The position numbers and the translations under genes are program-made. Positions 34,088-44,528 of a stretch of 64,000 bases of DNA are shown here, piece by piece; position 1 is the stretch's first letter, and each line of letters begins with the position of its first letter. This DNA is from Pilasporangium apinafurcum (Eukaryota > Oomycota > Peronosporomycetes > Pythiales > Pythiaceae): positions 735,357 to 799,356 of the forward strand of contig BCKE01000004.1 in NCBI GenBank assembly GCA_001600495.1. The letters run 5' to 3'. A model generated the notes under the pieces. It searched no databases, was not told the DNA's origin, and saw nothing but the letters and a program-made list of their open reading frames with translations.

Positions 34088-34550
34088 TTAAAACTGCGCG
34101 TTCGACAGCTGTAGCTGCAACTCAGCAGGGTACTTTGGCTATTGTTTGATTTGCGTGGCGTTATTCTCTGATGGTGCATGCTAATGGACGAAAAGGAATG
34201 AATGTTGATCAGTAACGCCACCACCATAAGTCTGTTCCTTTTGCTTTCATTCAAACTTACACTTGCCACAGGTTTGGTGTCGAGTATAGATTGGACGCTG
34301 TTGTTTAAAATTAGTTCTTTGCTCAGACCAAGGTCGAAAATAGCGCGTAAGATGGCATGAAGCTGCATGATTCTACGATCGCTTAGATGGAAAAGTGCAT
34401 GCAAGCGCAGCTGTAAGGAATGAATGGAGATGCTTTGGACCGAGAATTGGCGTCTCTCGCGGAGACCATCAGTCTCAGCAACCCCGTCACCTACGGACAC
34501 AAAAATGAATGGTAATGGCTTGTTGCTTTCATCCTCATGCTTTGATTCAT
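34088..34550 (-). CDS. Small unknown protein, start unresolved
   Basis: A minus-strand exon reads KHEDESNKPLPFIFVSVGDG, then SISIHSLQLRLHALFHLSDR, RRIMQLHAILRAIFDLGLSK and ELILNNSVQSILDTKPVAS. A GTAAGT donor follows. Using the acceptor at CAATAG (about 34137) the protein ends PKYPAELQLQLSNAQF at a TAA at 34088. The sequence is helical and coherent, about 130 residues. No ATG lies at the beginning of the open frame, so either an upstream exon overlaps the neighbouring plus-strand gene or the start is the internal Met before QLHAIL (34368). No family is recognised. Confidence 0.45.
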
Positions 34551-34568
34551 GTCTTCAGAACCAACAAA

Positions 34569-35087
34569 ATGCGATTCTGGTGCTGTATTAGGCAAACATC
34601 CAAGAAGTTTGCCGAAATAGCGGCTAAAAGAGAGGGCGAATATGCTCAATCGCTCCCTAAGACGTTCATCCTGACAGAGCCCAAGCATTCCAAGCCAGCA
34701 TTTGCGGCTGCTGCCGCTGCAGCGAGAGATCCTGCCCAGCCCATGCGGCCAAGTCGATTTAATGAAAATGGCAACAGTAAGAAGAACATGGGAAGCGAAT
34801 CACCCAATGCGCATTCTTCCTCCATCCACAACACTGCGATCGTTGTGGCTTCGGGATCACAAAATCGGATGCCTCTCGCGAGGCGTGGACACATGGACGG
34901 CATTTTGCAGGGCATCCCAGGCGATGCCAATTTTACGCGATCAACACAAGCGGACGCGTTTGAGTACGATACCGAGATGAAAGATATGAATCGCGATAAA
35001 AACACAAGCTTCCATCGGAAACGGGATGCGTACTCGGAATACGTCGAAGCGCGCGCGAGATTCAGTAAAATGCATAGCGTCAACTAA
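34569..35087 (+). CDS. Small basic unknown protein
   Basis: One exon of about 172 residues from MRFWCCIRQTSKKFAEIAAK. An earlier in-frame ATG at 34509 is possible but overlaps the minus-strand neighbour. It contains an Ala run (AFAAAAAAARDPAQPMRPSR), a Ser/His-rich stretch and a charged tail (FHRKRDAYSEYVEARARFSK). The two Cys residues right after the start could be lipidated. No domain is recognised. The codon pattern and the clean end suggest a real gene. Confidence 0.55.
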   Translation: MRFWCCIRQTSKKFAEIAAKREGEYAQSLPKTFILTEPKHSKPAFAAAAAAARDPAQPMRPSRFNENGNSKKNMGSESPNAHSSSIHNTAIVVASGSQNRMPLARRGHMDGILQGIPGDANFTRSTQADAFEYDTEMKDMNRDKNTSFHRKRDAYSEYVEARARFSKMHSVN

Positions 35088-35166
35088 TCGCCGTTCGAAA
35101 TGAGCGATACCTCCAGTAATTAGATTATTAATACACGTTCTAAGCCATCATCCTGACAAGCTACTG

Positions 35167-37705
35167 TTAATTAGGATTCATTTGATTCTCTTCCGAGAGC
35201 GGAAGAGGGACTTCGACGGCTCTAGCAACGTCAAGTGAAACTTGTATCGCTGATATCATTGCATTGTCTTCTTCACATGCGGATGGAGTTTCGCTCGAGT
35301 CGGGTCCACGATTGTTCTCGTCTTCATCATCTTCATCGCCTTTCTCACTCTCAATGTTCTGCGCGTTGTCTGCGCTCAACGTCTCGTCGATTGGTTTGGT
35401 TTCCATTTCTGGTAAAACTGAAGCCAATGTCTCTATATGCTCAAGCTACAGCACACCAACAATGTTAGAAGAGTGCAATTAACCTTAATGGTATGAAGGA
35501 ACACACCTGTGCTTGCGCTTCTGATAGAGCTGCAAAAAGGAAGTCTTGATGCTCTTCGGCTGCTTTTCTTTCTCGAGTGCTGATGAATTGTACTGCTGTA
35601 TTTTGCTTTATTTTGTATTTTGACGCTGATGTCTTGGCATTGTCTCCTTCTTTGGTACTTGTCAGATTCTTCGGTTGGTTTCTTCTCTTCGATTTGACAG
35701 GACTCTTATGCTTTCCCTCAATGTCTCCGTTGTAGTGGCTTTCATTATGTACAGGTCTACGCTCATCATTTAACCGTTGTATCATGCTGTAAGGGCTTTT
35801 TCCGTTAGCCTTGGACGTCGTTGGTGCTAAAGTACTTGGCAACACACCCATTGATTGACTTTTCCCCAATGCCAGCGACTCTAGCTGCTGATTTTTACTG
35901 ATCTTTGCACTCAATCGTGCGGCGCTCTCTACCATATGATGCAGTGGGTGGCCTTTCTTCAAATTTTTTTCCTGGTATAACTCTCGGAAGAATGTTTCTT
36001 CACGTTGTTGTAGTGCATTAGTACTACGGCTCACGCTCAATCCAACTGATCCGTTTTCCAAGCTAAACGCTGCAGACTTGAGCTCTTCAAAACTTTCAAT
36101 CCTCTCAGGCAGCTGTGGAGTCGATGGCATATTACTCAACATGTTGATCGCCGACTTTTTGCTGACTGAGGTTTTCATTGTTGACGACGGTGCTGGAATC
36201 GGTTTCCATGCCGATGCAGGTGGTTTCTGCTTCGTGGAACTTAATGACACCTTCGGACTGCTACTACTAATGGTGATGGTTAATGGATCCAGTGGATCTA
36301 GGCGCTTCTTAAGTTCGGTGACTTCACACGGAGGAAGTAGAATGGCAGGTCCATGCTGTCGGATAGAATTTACTTCCAATGCGGTTGTTGTGTAGTCCGA
36401 GTATACCAAACAGCAGCTTTCGCAGACAGCAACTCGTTTGTGTAGAAAAATTGGATCATGGCGGTGCCGTTCAAAGTCTTCAACCGTGAAATTGGGATGA
36501 AGGTACTGAATCACTGGTGGAATAATCAGTTCTTTTTGCGTCAACGATGCGTGACTACCGCCATTATTATTCTTCTTGCCTGGTGAGTTCGTATAGGAGC
36601 TTTTGTCCATGTGCTGGAGGATGCCAAAGCCTACACCACCTGCAGCTTGCACCAGTCGCTCGTCTGGTGGCCATTCAATCGCTGCATGCTCTTGTTCGTT
36701 TACCCGAAGTCGTAAAAAGCGCATGAATCGCTGAAAATGTTCCAAAATTGCTTTGTAAGTAGTTGACAAGAGTTTATTGTGTTCGAAGAGTAAACCACAA
36801 CTTGTACAGCGTGCAAATCCTGTGCGGTGTTCATCTTCCTTTCCCATAACGAACGGCAATACGTGCCCAAAATTCACAAACCCAGGAACGTGAGCATCCC
36901 CAACAATGTCCAATGGACGAATTACTGCGTTAGCTTCAGTTGCATTAACGTGTGTCAGCCGCAAGGATGAGCACCACAGAAGCCACAATCGATCTTCCGC
37001 GTCACTTTTCAGGTGTAGTACCATGCGAGAAATGCGATATTTATGGTACGAGACTTGCGTGACATGATCCACGATTTGTTCGCAGAGTAACTGGACTTCA
37101 CCAGGCAAAATTGCTCCACGCACTGGCTCCGTGCGACTATGCATATCTGCACCATCAAACGTCACTCCACGCTCGTAGACAGTGTACCGCTTATCATAGA
37201 CATTCTTCAAGTTCATACGACGTTCCAGTAGGCAAATTTTGGGGGACCAAATCGCACGGATCGTGCCATTGCAAGTTCCTTTTGGTAACACAAATTTCTG
37301 TAGTACACCGTTGTGGACCTTTTCCCGCTTGTATAAAAATTCACGCAATCCTTCACTGTTGAAATACTCGATCATTGCACTAGTTCCACCTCCTTTGTCA
37401 CCAACATCGAGCTGAGACTCACCACCACTAGGGAGATAGATATAGTAGGCGATGATATCTGTGGCACTTTTCTTTTTGGTAAATTCGTGCTCGATTTGAA
37501 TGTTGTTGAGGTTTACTTTCGATTTCTTCTTGATTTTGCCCGTCTTCAGGCTAGTGAAGTACCATGCTGATGGCTGCGTGAACTTGTACAGAACCGTATG
37601 CGGTATGTAGATCCGTGGCCCCGCTCCGAAATCATCTTTGCACCAAAGAAAGTAGAATAGATTCTCAATCAAACCATCTCCTTCGAGTGTCAGTGGCGTC
37701 GCCAT
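35167..37705 (-). CDS. Large conserved-looking unknown protein
   Basis: Two exons, 37705-35507 and 35445-35167, joined across a 61-base intron at SEAQAQ|LEHIETLASV, about 825 residues. The N-terminal half looks globular (LIENLFYFLWCKDDFGAGPR, AIWSPKICLLERRMNLKNVY, RMVLHLKSDAEDRLWLLWCS). Two Cys pairs (ARCTSCGLLFEHN and VAVCESCCLVYSD) about 150 residues apart could bind zinc. The C-terminal third is low-complexity with an acidic tail (EKGDEDDEDENN). I do not recognise the family. It is divergent from, and only 121 bases away from, a TTC6-like TPR gene, so a flagellar role is possible but unproven. Confidence 0.72.
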
Positions 37706-37826
37706 TTGCGGGAAGAATGATGCATTTTCTCTAGCTTTTCAGCGATATATTTATAAATATCATTGCCTCGACGCTTCAGTTTCAATGCACCCTCCAACCT
37801 GTCCCTATTGAACGCATGGTTTCGAA

Positions 37827-40387
37827 ATGATAGACGACAAGACTAGCAGAATAGGAGTTGGAGGCGGTGCTGTAAATGCATCTACTGCCGTCGCAACTGT
37901 ACAAGACACCAAAGGTCAGGACTTGCAACATGCCGTCGATTTCTATCAAAAGGGTACAGAGCTCGCTCACAGCGCTACGACGTACGAAGATCAATGCCGC
38001 GCCATCGAACAGTTTAGTCTTGCGATCGCAATTCGCAGCAATCAGCCACGTTTTTTCTTTGCACGAGCGAATGCGCTTCGATCAATAAACGAGTACGCTC
38101 ACGCCGTCAAAGATTACAGCAAAGCCATCACACTAGATGACCGAAGTGCACAATACTATGCCAATCGAGGTTCATGCTATCGCAAGTTAAACCAGCCCAC
38201 AGAAGCTCTGGAGGACTTCACAGTCGCGATCGAAATGGACGCTAAGAAAGGTAATCACTACTTCAACCGTGCACTCGTCCTTTATGACGCTGGATTCTAC
38301 AAGGAAGCAATTATCGATTTCTCTAAAGCACTCGAGGATGGGGTTACTTCAGGTGGTGGAGGTGGTATTAACATCCGTATTGAGTATCGTGCGCTACAAA
38401 ATCGCGGCAACTGCTACCGACGACTCGGGAATCTCACAAAATGTATTGATGACCTGCAATCGGCCATCAAATTGGACTCGCGTAACGCCACGGCCTTTGC
38501 GTCACTTGCACAAGCATACTTTGAGGGCGGTAACTACGACAGTGCTATTGACGATTTTACCCACGCAATCGCGTTGAACAGTGCAAATGCATCGTACTAC
38601 AGTCATCGCGGTTTGTGCTATTACCGAAAAGGAGAGGGTTTTGAGCGCCAATGCCTTGCAGATTTCAATCGTTCCATCCAAATCGATGGAAAAGATCCAC
38701 AGGCATATTTCTATCGAGGTTCTGTTCGATTTGCATTGGCCATCGATTCGCTTCGTTTTAATAGTCCTGCGATAACAAGCTCAAACTCTAGCACTGGTGA
38801 AACAGCAAACGCCACTATACTCGTACCAAAATCGTTTTCAGCCCAAGATGCAGTGACTGAAGCCAACGATGGATTGAGCAGTAGCTCAGCATCTTTGGGG
38901 TATTTGACGCCTGAGGAGCAACTTGAAGCTGCCTTTGCCGATATCGAAATGGCCTGGACGCTTCGTCCAACTCGAACACAATATCAGATCGGCATGGCCA
39001 TGATCACCCAACTAAAAAAGCAATATTACGATGCTGCCACGCTCTTTGATGAGATTAACGCCGCCGATCGGAACAATCTCATCGTGAAGTACCATTTAGC
39101 ACTCAATTGGCAAATTCTAGATGAACCGGAAAAGGCGCTTGAAGTATTTACAGACGCCATTGATATATTCTCGAATGAGCCCCTCTTTTTTCATGCACGA
39201 GGATTATTACTACAGAGCTTGCAACTTCATTTGCTAGCCATTGAGGATTTCACACGTGCAATTGAACTAACCCAGAGCCAAAATGCCAGCAATCTTTACC
39301 TGCGAGCCGAAAGTTATCTCAGACTAGAAAAATTCCAAGAAGCTGTGGCTGACTGCACTACTGCGATTGAAAGTGGCTTCGCTGACAACGTGAGTGTTCG
39401 CAATGTCCGGGCTATGGCATATCGAGGACTGGGAGAGTACGACAGAGCACTTGACGATCTCTCGGTAATGGAGATTTAAGCGTATACAACTGGTAGATCT
39501 TCTTCGTCTAACATGTTGTCTTGTTTTTGCCTTCCTTGCTAGGCATGCCTTATGCAATCAGCAAAAAACGACATTTTCCACTTCCACCGTGCGCTTTGTT
39601 ACATGGAATGTGGCCAATACGCAAATGCTCTTCCAGATTTCCATGCTGCGGCTGTAGTCAATCCACATGATGCAAAGTATGGCTTGTGCTTCACGACTTG
39701 CTTATATTCCGTATCTTAAATCGCTGATGGATGATGTTATTACACTGCATTCGCCTTTGTAGAATTTTGTACTATATTGGACTTTGCTACTATCACGAAT
39801 ATCAGCCACAGAAATGCATCAAATTCATGCAACGAGCTCTCAGTAATCGGCCAACACACGACTTTCTCCCAGACTTGTACGTTTGTGTATAAATATGATT
39901 TGGATCTTGCTTTGGGGTGTTGAGACAAGCGCATTCTGTGTTTTGTGTTGGTAGGTATTATCACATGGGATTGTCATATGCGCTAGAGAATAAAAATATT
40001 GATGCGATCAAACATTTCACAAGTGCTCTGGAACGCAGCTTGGATTGTTCTCCACCCGCAAATGATACAGCAGCAGCGACTCCCATGCTCCACACTCAAA
40101 TGATGTATGTGCATGAGCGTGCAAAGGCATTGCAATTGGAGCACAGCTATGAAGATGCGATCAAGGACTTTTCTTTTATCATCCACCATAATCCACACAA
40201 TGCTCACGCATATTTTCGCCGAGGATTTGCCTATAAAGCACTTGGAAAGCTCCGCGAAGCAGCATCGGATTTGGAAACAGCCAAGCTACTGGATCCGACT
40301 AATCTCAAGCTTGTTGTCGACTACAAAGAAATTCATGATATTGACTGCATCATCTTGTGCCCTCCTGGCCAAGAAAAGGTGTTTTAA
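37827..40387 (+). CDS. Tetratricopeptide repeat protein, TTC6-like
   Basis: Four exons: 37827 to about 39467, about 39541-39677, about 39762-39876 and about 39954-40387. More than ten TPR units follow one another, for example RFFFARANALRSINEYAHAV, AQYYANRGSCYRKLNQPTEA, HYFNRALVLYDAGFYKEAI and AHAYFRRGFAYKALGKLREA. The protein ends DIDCIILCPPGQEKVF. Long TPR arrays with this spacing are found in TTC6 and other cilium-linked proteins, though they are also common elsewhere. A Gly- and Ser-rich insertion (about residues 310-350) breaks the array. An out-of-frame ATG at 37816 makes a four-codon upstream frame. Confidence 0.85.
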
Positions 40388-40554
40388 AGAAAGAATCCGT
40401 GTGTTCAGAATTCCTTCTTATTGAGCGCTGCTGTCACTCACCAAAGGTCGCGCCTAGACTGCCGGCTGTGAACTTGCAGCCAGTCGCGATGGGTGAACCA
40501 ACGCTTTGACTCTTCGTAGGCGGGGAGTGAGTCGTCGGTGCACTTTCTCGGAAG

Positions 40555-41340
40555 ATGGGGAATGTCTGTAATAATTGCTGTACATGGCTGTGCCCAACAA
40601 AGGAGAAGCACGTCAGTAAAAAGATTGTGGACGAAGAAAATACTTGGTTTGAGCAGGACTCTGTACCGCTGATACTTGCTCGACATGATGATGATCCAGA
40701 CATTGGCTACGATTCCGTTGTCAAAAAAACCGTAGTTATGCGCTCACCACGAACAACATCTGTGGCGACGAAGACCACGTCAATTCATGCATATGAGAGT
40801 AGCAGTGATAATCACGATCGTCCACATGGGTCCAGTGTATCCTCATCAAGAGTATCACCTGCTAGAGGATTGAGGCTAGTCGAATCTCCACAAACTGAGC
40901 AACATGCTGTTGGCTCTTTGACTCACTCTCATCAAATTGTTTACACGGAAGAGAAGGCGGTCCATGAAGCCCATGCTACCTCTCCAAAATCAAAATCAGT
41001 AACTATGGCGACGAAATCGGAAGCAACTCATCAGCACACAGAGCGCACCCACTCTCACTCACCTCGGAGTGGACTTCGAGGTGAGCAGACTGAGCGATCC
41101 GTTTCAATTGATACCCAAGACAGTGAGATAATCACCAGTTCACGTTCTTCGTCTTTAACATACTCCCACCATTCAGAAAACGAACCTGATGACGACGAGG
41201 GAAAAGGCGAGCGCCCATCTTCCCCAAAATCGCCTTCAAAAGGATCCAAATCATCTTCAAATTCCGGTTCTCCGAAAAAGAAATCTCGATACGGACGGAA
41301 AAACTATCGTGCAAACTCTGGCCGCAAAAAAAATCAGTAA
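40555..41340 (+). CDS. Predicted N-myristoylated Ser-rich protein
   Basis: One exon of 261 residues. The start MGNVCNNCCTWLCP carries a Gly at position 2 and four Cys residues in the first 13, the layout of dual N-myristoyl and palmitoyl anchors. The rest is Ser/Thr-rich and disordered, with several S-P sites and His-rich spots (TERTHSHSPRSGL). The tail is strongly basic (SPKKKSRYGRKNYRANSGRK). No domain is recognised. A membrane-held phospho-scaffold is an inference. Confidence 0.72.
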   Translation: MGNVCNNCCTWLCPTKEKHVSKKIVDEENTWFEQDSVPLILARHDDDPDIGYDSVVKKTVVMRSPRTTSVATKTTSIHAYESSSDNHDRPHGSSVSSSRVSPARGLRLVESPQTEQHAVGSLTHSHQIVYTEEKAVHEAHATSPKSKSVTMATKSEATHQHTERTHSHSPRSGLRGEQTERSVSIDTQDSEIITSSRSSSLTYSHHSENEPDDDEGKGERPSSPKSPSKGSKSSSNSGSPKKKSRYGRKNYRANSGRKKNQ

Positions 41341-41588
41341 GAGAAGATATTGTTACCATCCGTTTTTCCCTCTCCGACTCATAACGTTAGCAACTCGCTA
41401 TAATCAGCGCTCTCATGCAAACGACATGGAAATTCCCGGCAACCAATCCATGTGAACTATTACATGTTCGGCGTCATAACTTTGGTTTTCTCTCTCGAGA
41501 AACTTGTACCCCAATTAGTGATTGGTACTATCGTGCAACACACAATTAACATCCATTTACATGCCCCACATAAGCCTTGTTTCTAACG
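41341..41588. other. Convergent 3' ends, no gene
   Basis: A 248-base gap between the convergent Ser-rich protein gene and the capping-enzyme-like gene. No open frame here continues the capping-enzyme fold, which supports the short C-terminus called for that gene. Confidence 0.5.
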
Positions 41589-44166
41589 TTACTTTTGCGG
41601 AATCGTTCCAACATACTGAAGGAGTTTGCTTTGTGGAATGCTACCGTCGAGCCCAGGTATGCCACCACCTTCGCTAGCCACGAACTTGAAAATAGGCTCA
41701 TCACTCTCAAATCCACCGAGATTGTACGGGGCCTCGGTTGGAGTGTAGATCACACCATCAACCTCATGGGTGACACTCTTGACAAATTTCTCCAGCAAAT
41801 ACTCTGTCTTTGCAAGACGAAAATGATCCTTCATACGCACACGAAACGGCTCCTTCGAGTAATCATATGACTGATCCTACAGCACATTAGAACATCAATC
41901 ATTACAAAATGACAGGGTAAGTGGGGAAAATGATAAAGCATGTCAGCCTTTGACAACCACATATCACTGTAGTGGACATACATTCTTCCGAGGCAAAATG
42001 ATTTCATTCTGTAAGCATTGCAAACGTTTCTCCAGCTTCTTTTGCCAAATTGGGGCACCTTCCAGGAAAATAATGTCGAAGGCTAAGTACCGAGATACTT
42101 TGTTGTCGTGATCCTGGTCTTCGACAATAACTCCATCAATTAGGGTGTTTACTTGAAATTCACTCTGGATCGGAGCACAATGTTTGTATAAGTATATGAG
42201 CAACATTCCTATATGTAGCGTCATTATATTCTTACTGGTGCTCGTCGGCGAGGAAACTTCATCTCCACTTTGGTAAACGTCATGTCACGGGATACAACGT
42301 ACGTTCCTTCGGCTGTGACGTATAGTAGGCAACGACGACTACAAAACAATATCCCAGTACATAGCCATTTTGAATATCATCAATAATATCACGCAAATAC
42401 TTCCAAACATATTATACAATTACCCTCGTGCCCTCCACGTAACAAGGTACGACTTCGTCAAGCATCCCTTGTTCTTGTATGCACCGTTGGCAACATGAGT
42501 AGCCGTGAGTGGGATTGCCTGGATAAAAGTCATAATGTGCCCTTAATGGTATCTTGTAGGTCCCCATGTATAAATATCGCCAAGCCTACTTACTTCACAG
42601 CCAGGAAAGCCTTCATGGCCCGTAAGCTTCTCAAGTGCTTTTGCCAAGCGTTGGTGCCCTTCTGACTCAGCATCAACCAATTCTCCATATCCGAGCGGCA
42701 AAACATCATCCATCCACGAGCGAATCTTTCGACGTTTCGCAGGACGATTGTTTAGATCAGCTCGATCTGGTGGAATGTACAAAGGCGCTTTGTACACTGG
42801 CGCACCTGGCAATCCTCCTGAGAGCACTGGCTTTCCGTTTCCTACAGGAGTGGTCGCCTGTGGCTTCGAAGGTGCCTTGCGTACGAACTTATTGAGCTGA
42901 TCCTGTTCAGTCAAGATCTCGGAACCAATACTTTCGCCGTCACTAGAAGTGGCATCAGAATCCCATTTGGGAGAAGCAGGACATGAAATTCTAGTAGAAG
43001 ACGACTGAAGTGTACTAAAGTACTTTCGATACAGACGCTGTGTCACAGTACAAATGCGTGTCTTCAGTTAGTCATATCATGCAAACGTAGAAAGTAACTA
43101 AGAATGCATACAAACCTCAAGATAGTGTTTCGAATAAATTCCAGGTGGGACAGCGACAGCATATTCGTTCAGTGCACTGTCGAGACTCAAATCACAATGC
43201 TCCACCAAATAGCTATACAGAAAAAAAATCAACCGCACACACATACGACAACGATTAGGCCATCAAGCATGCTCCATACAAATCTCATTTTATTCTCACC
43301 TGACAATTAAGAAACCTGGAAAATTGTACCCCATGGCACCATAGACGGCGACATCCATATTCTTCTTTTCACCATGCTTGTGCTTCTGCACAGCCGCAAA
43401 AAAAGCGGCAACCATTTTATCGTCGTATTCATCACGATCCTTTTCCTCCAGTCCTTTTAACACACGCATGTTCCATACTTAAGGACCCAACTGTTGCAAT
43501 AATTGCATAAGAAGGACAGCGGTTTGTCTATACCTTCCGGGATCTCCACACGCAATTTGACGTAATCTACATCCCAATCGTCCCATTCTCTACACATACG
43601 AGCATGTCAGCAGTTTAAGTCATGATGTTAACCATTCACTTGAGATAGGACATCGGTATGGGGTTTTCAAAATATTGATACGTGCACCTACTTGACATCA
43701 TGCAGGAACGCATCGTTTCCAGTCGCATCAACGACAAGTCCAACATTCACCACCATGCCAGTGCGTACTTGGGCGATTAGTTCTTCCATCAATGACGACG
43801 GTGTGTTCGTCGTTTGCGCTGCAAAATGAATTTCATACCTATCTCAAAATTTCCCCCCATAATATCATACCAAATAAAAAAACAGCCACAATCAGTACAG
43901 AAAACACTGCACTACATGTCCACTCATGCTCCAAGAAAAACTACGTACAGGGATGACAGCGGTGCACGGATCGGCAAAATCCGGCCACTGGGCACGACTT
44001 TACCCGCGACTGGCGTCTGCTCCACGCGTTTCCACTGTTCCGGAGAATAGTGCAACAGCTTTCGTCCACTACGTGTTTTTGCTGTTGAAGTCTTCGTGGA
44101 TGATTCTCGCAGCTTGGCTGCCACGGCTTCTAGTTTCGCGGCCGCTTCGGCATCCTGCTCATTCAT
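41589..44166 (-). CDS. mRNA capping enzyme homologue with both catalytic sites altered
   Basis: About nine exons. The N-terminal half follows the metazoan/plant-type RNA triphosphatase fold: WKRVEQTPVAGKVVPSGRIL, GMVVNVGLVVDATGNDAFLH, DYVKLRVEIPEG, then FLIV-YLVEHCDLSLDSALN and VPPGIYSKHYL. The phosphatase loop, normally HCxxGxxR, reads VYGAMGYNFPGF, so the Cys is Gly and the Arg is Phe. The C-terminal half follows the guanylyltransferase fold: KSYLVTWRARGRRCLLYV, TLIDGVIVED, RYLAFDIIFLEGAPIWQKKL and EVDGVIYTP. The Lys of motif I (KxDG) is Arg and the Asp is Arg (WRARGRR, across an intron). The protein stops soon after motif IV-V, so the OB-fold lid is short or missing. Splicing is in phase throughout, so this looks like a maintained pseudoenzyme rather than a dead gene. 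Confidence 0.78.
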
Positions 44167-44528
44167 CGTTGCTCGTTAACCTTCCTCTTTACACCGTGCT
44201 TCTTCCTGTCTGCCGTGTTTCACGAAATACCCGCGCTCTTTTTTTCCAAATCGGACTCTGCGCTTCAGTTCTTTACCCTAAAACTCGATAAAACCTCGAT
44301 ATAAAACCTCGACAATATACTGTGAAAAATTGATAAAGTAAAAAATAATTATTTATCTCTCTTGTATAAATATTCATCTTAGTTGAATACTACCAGAATC
44401 ATAATCATTGGCATCCCTTAATAAAGTACTTAGATATTTACTTTTATGAAATAGAATTGTAGTTGATAGCAGGAAGAGACGCGGATTCGGTGTGAGCAGA
44501 AGCAACAATACATGATGCAATTGAACAG
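44167..44528. other. AT-rich divergent intergenic region
   Basis: A 362-base gap between the divergent capping-enzyme-like gene and the coiled-coil gene. It includes a short direct repeat (AAACCTCGATA, about 44291-44312). No gene or RNA is recognised. Both promoters must lie here. Confidence 0.4.
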
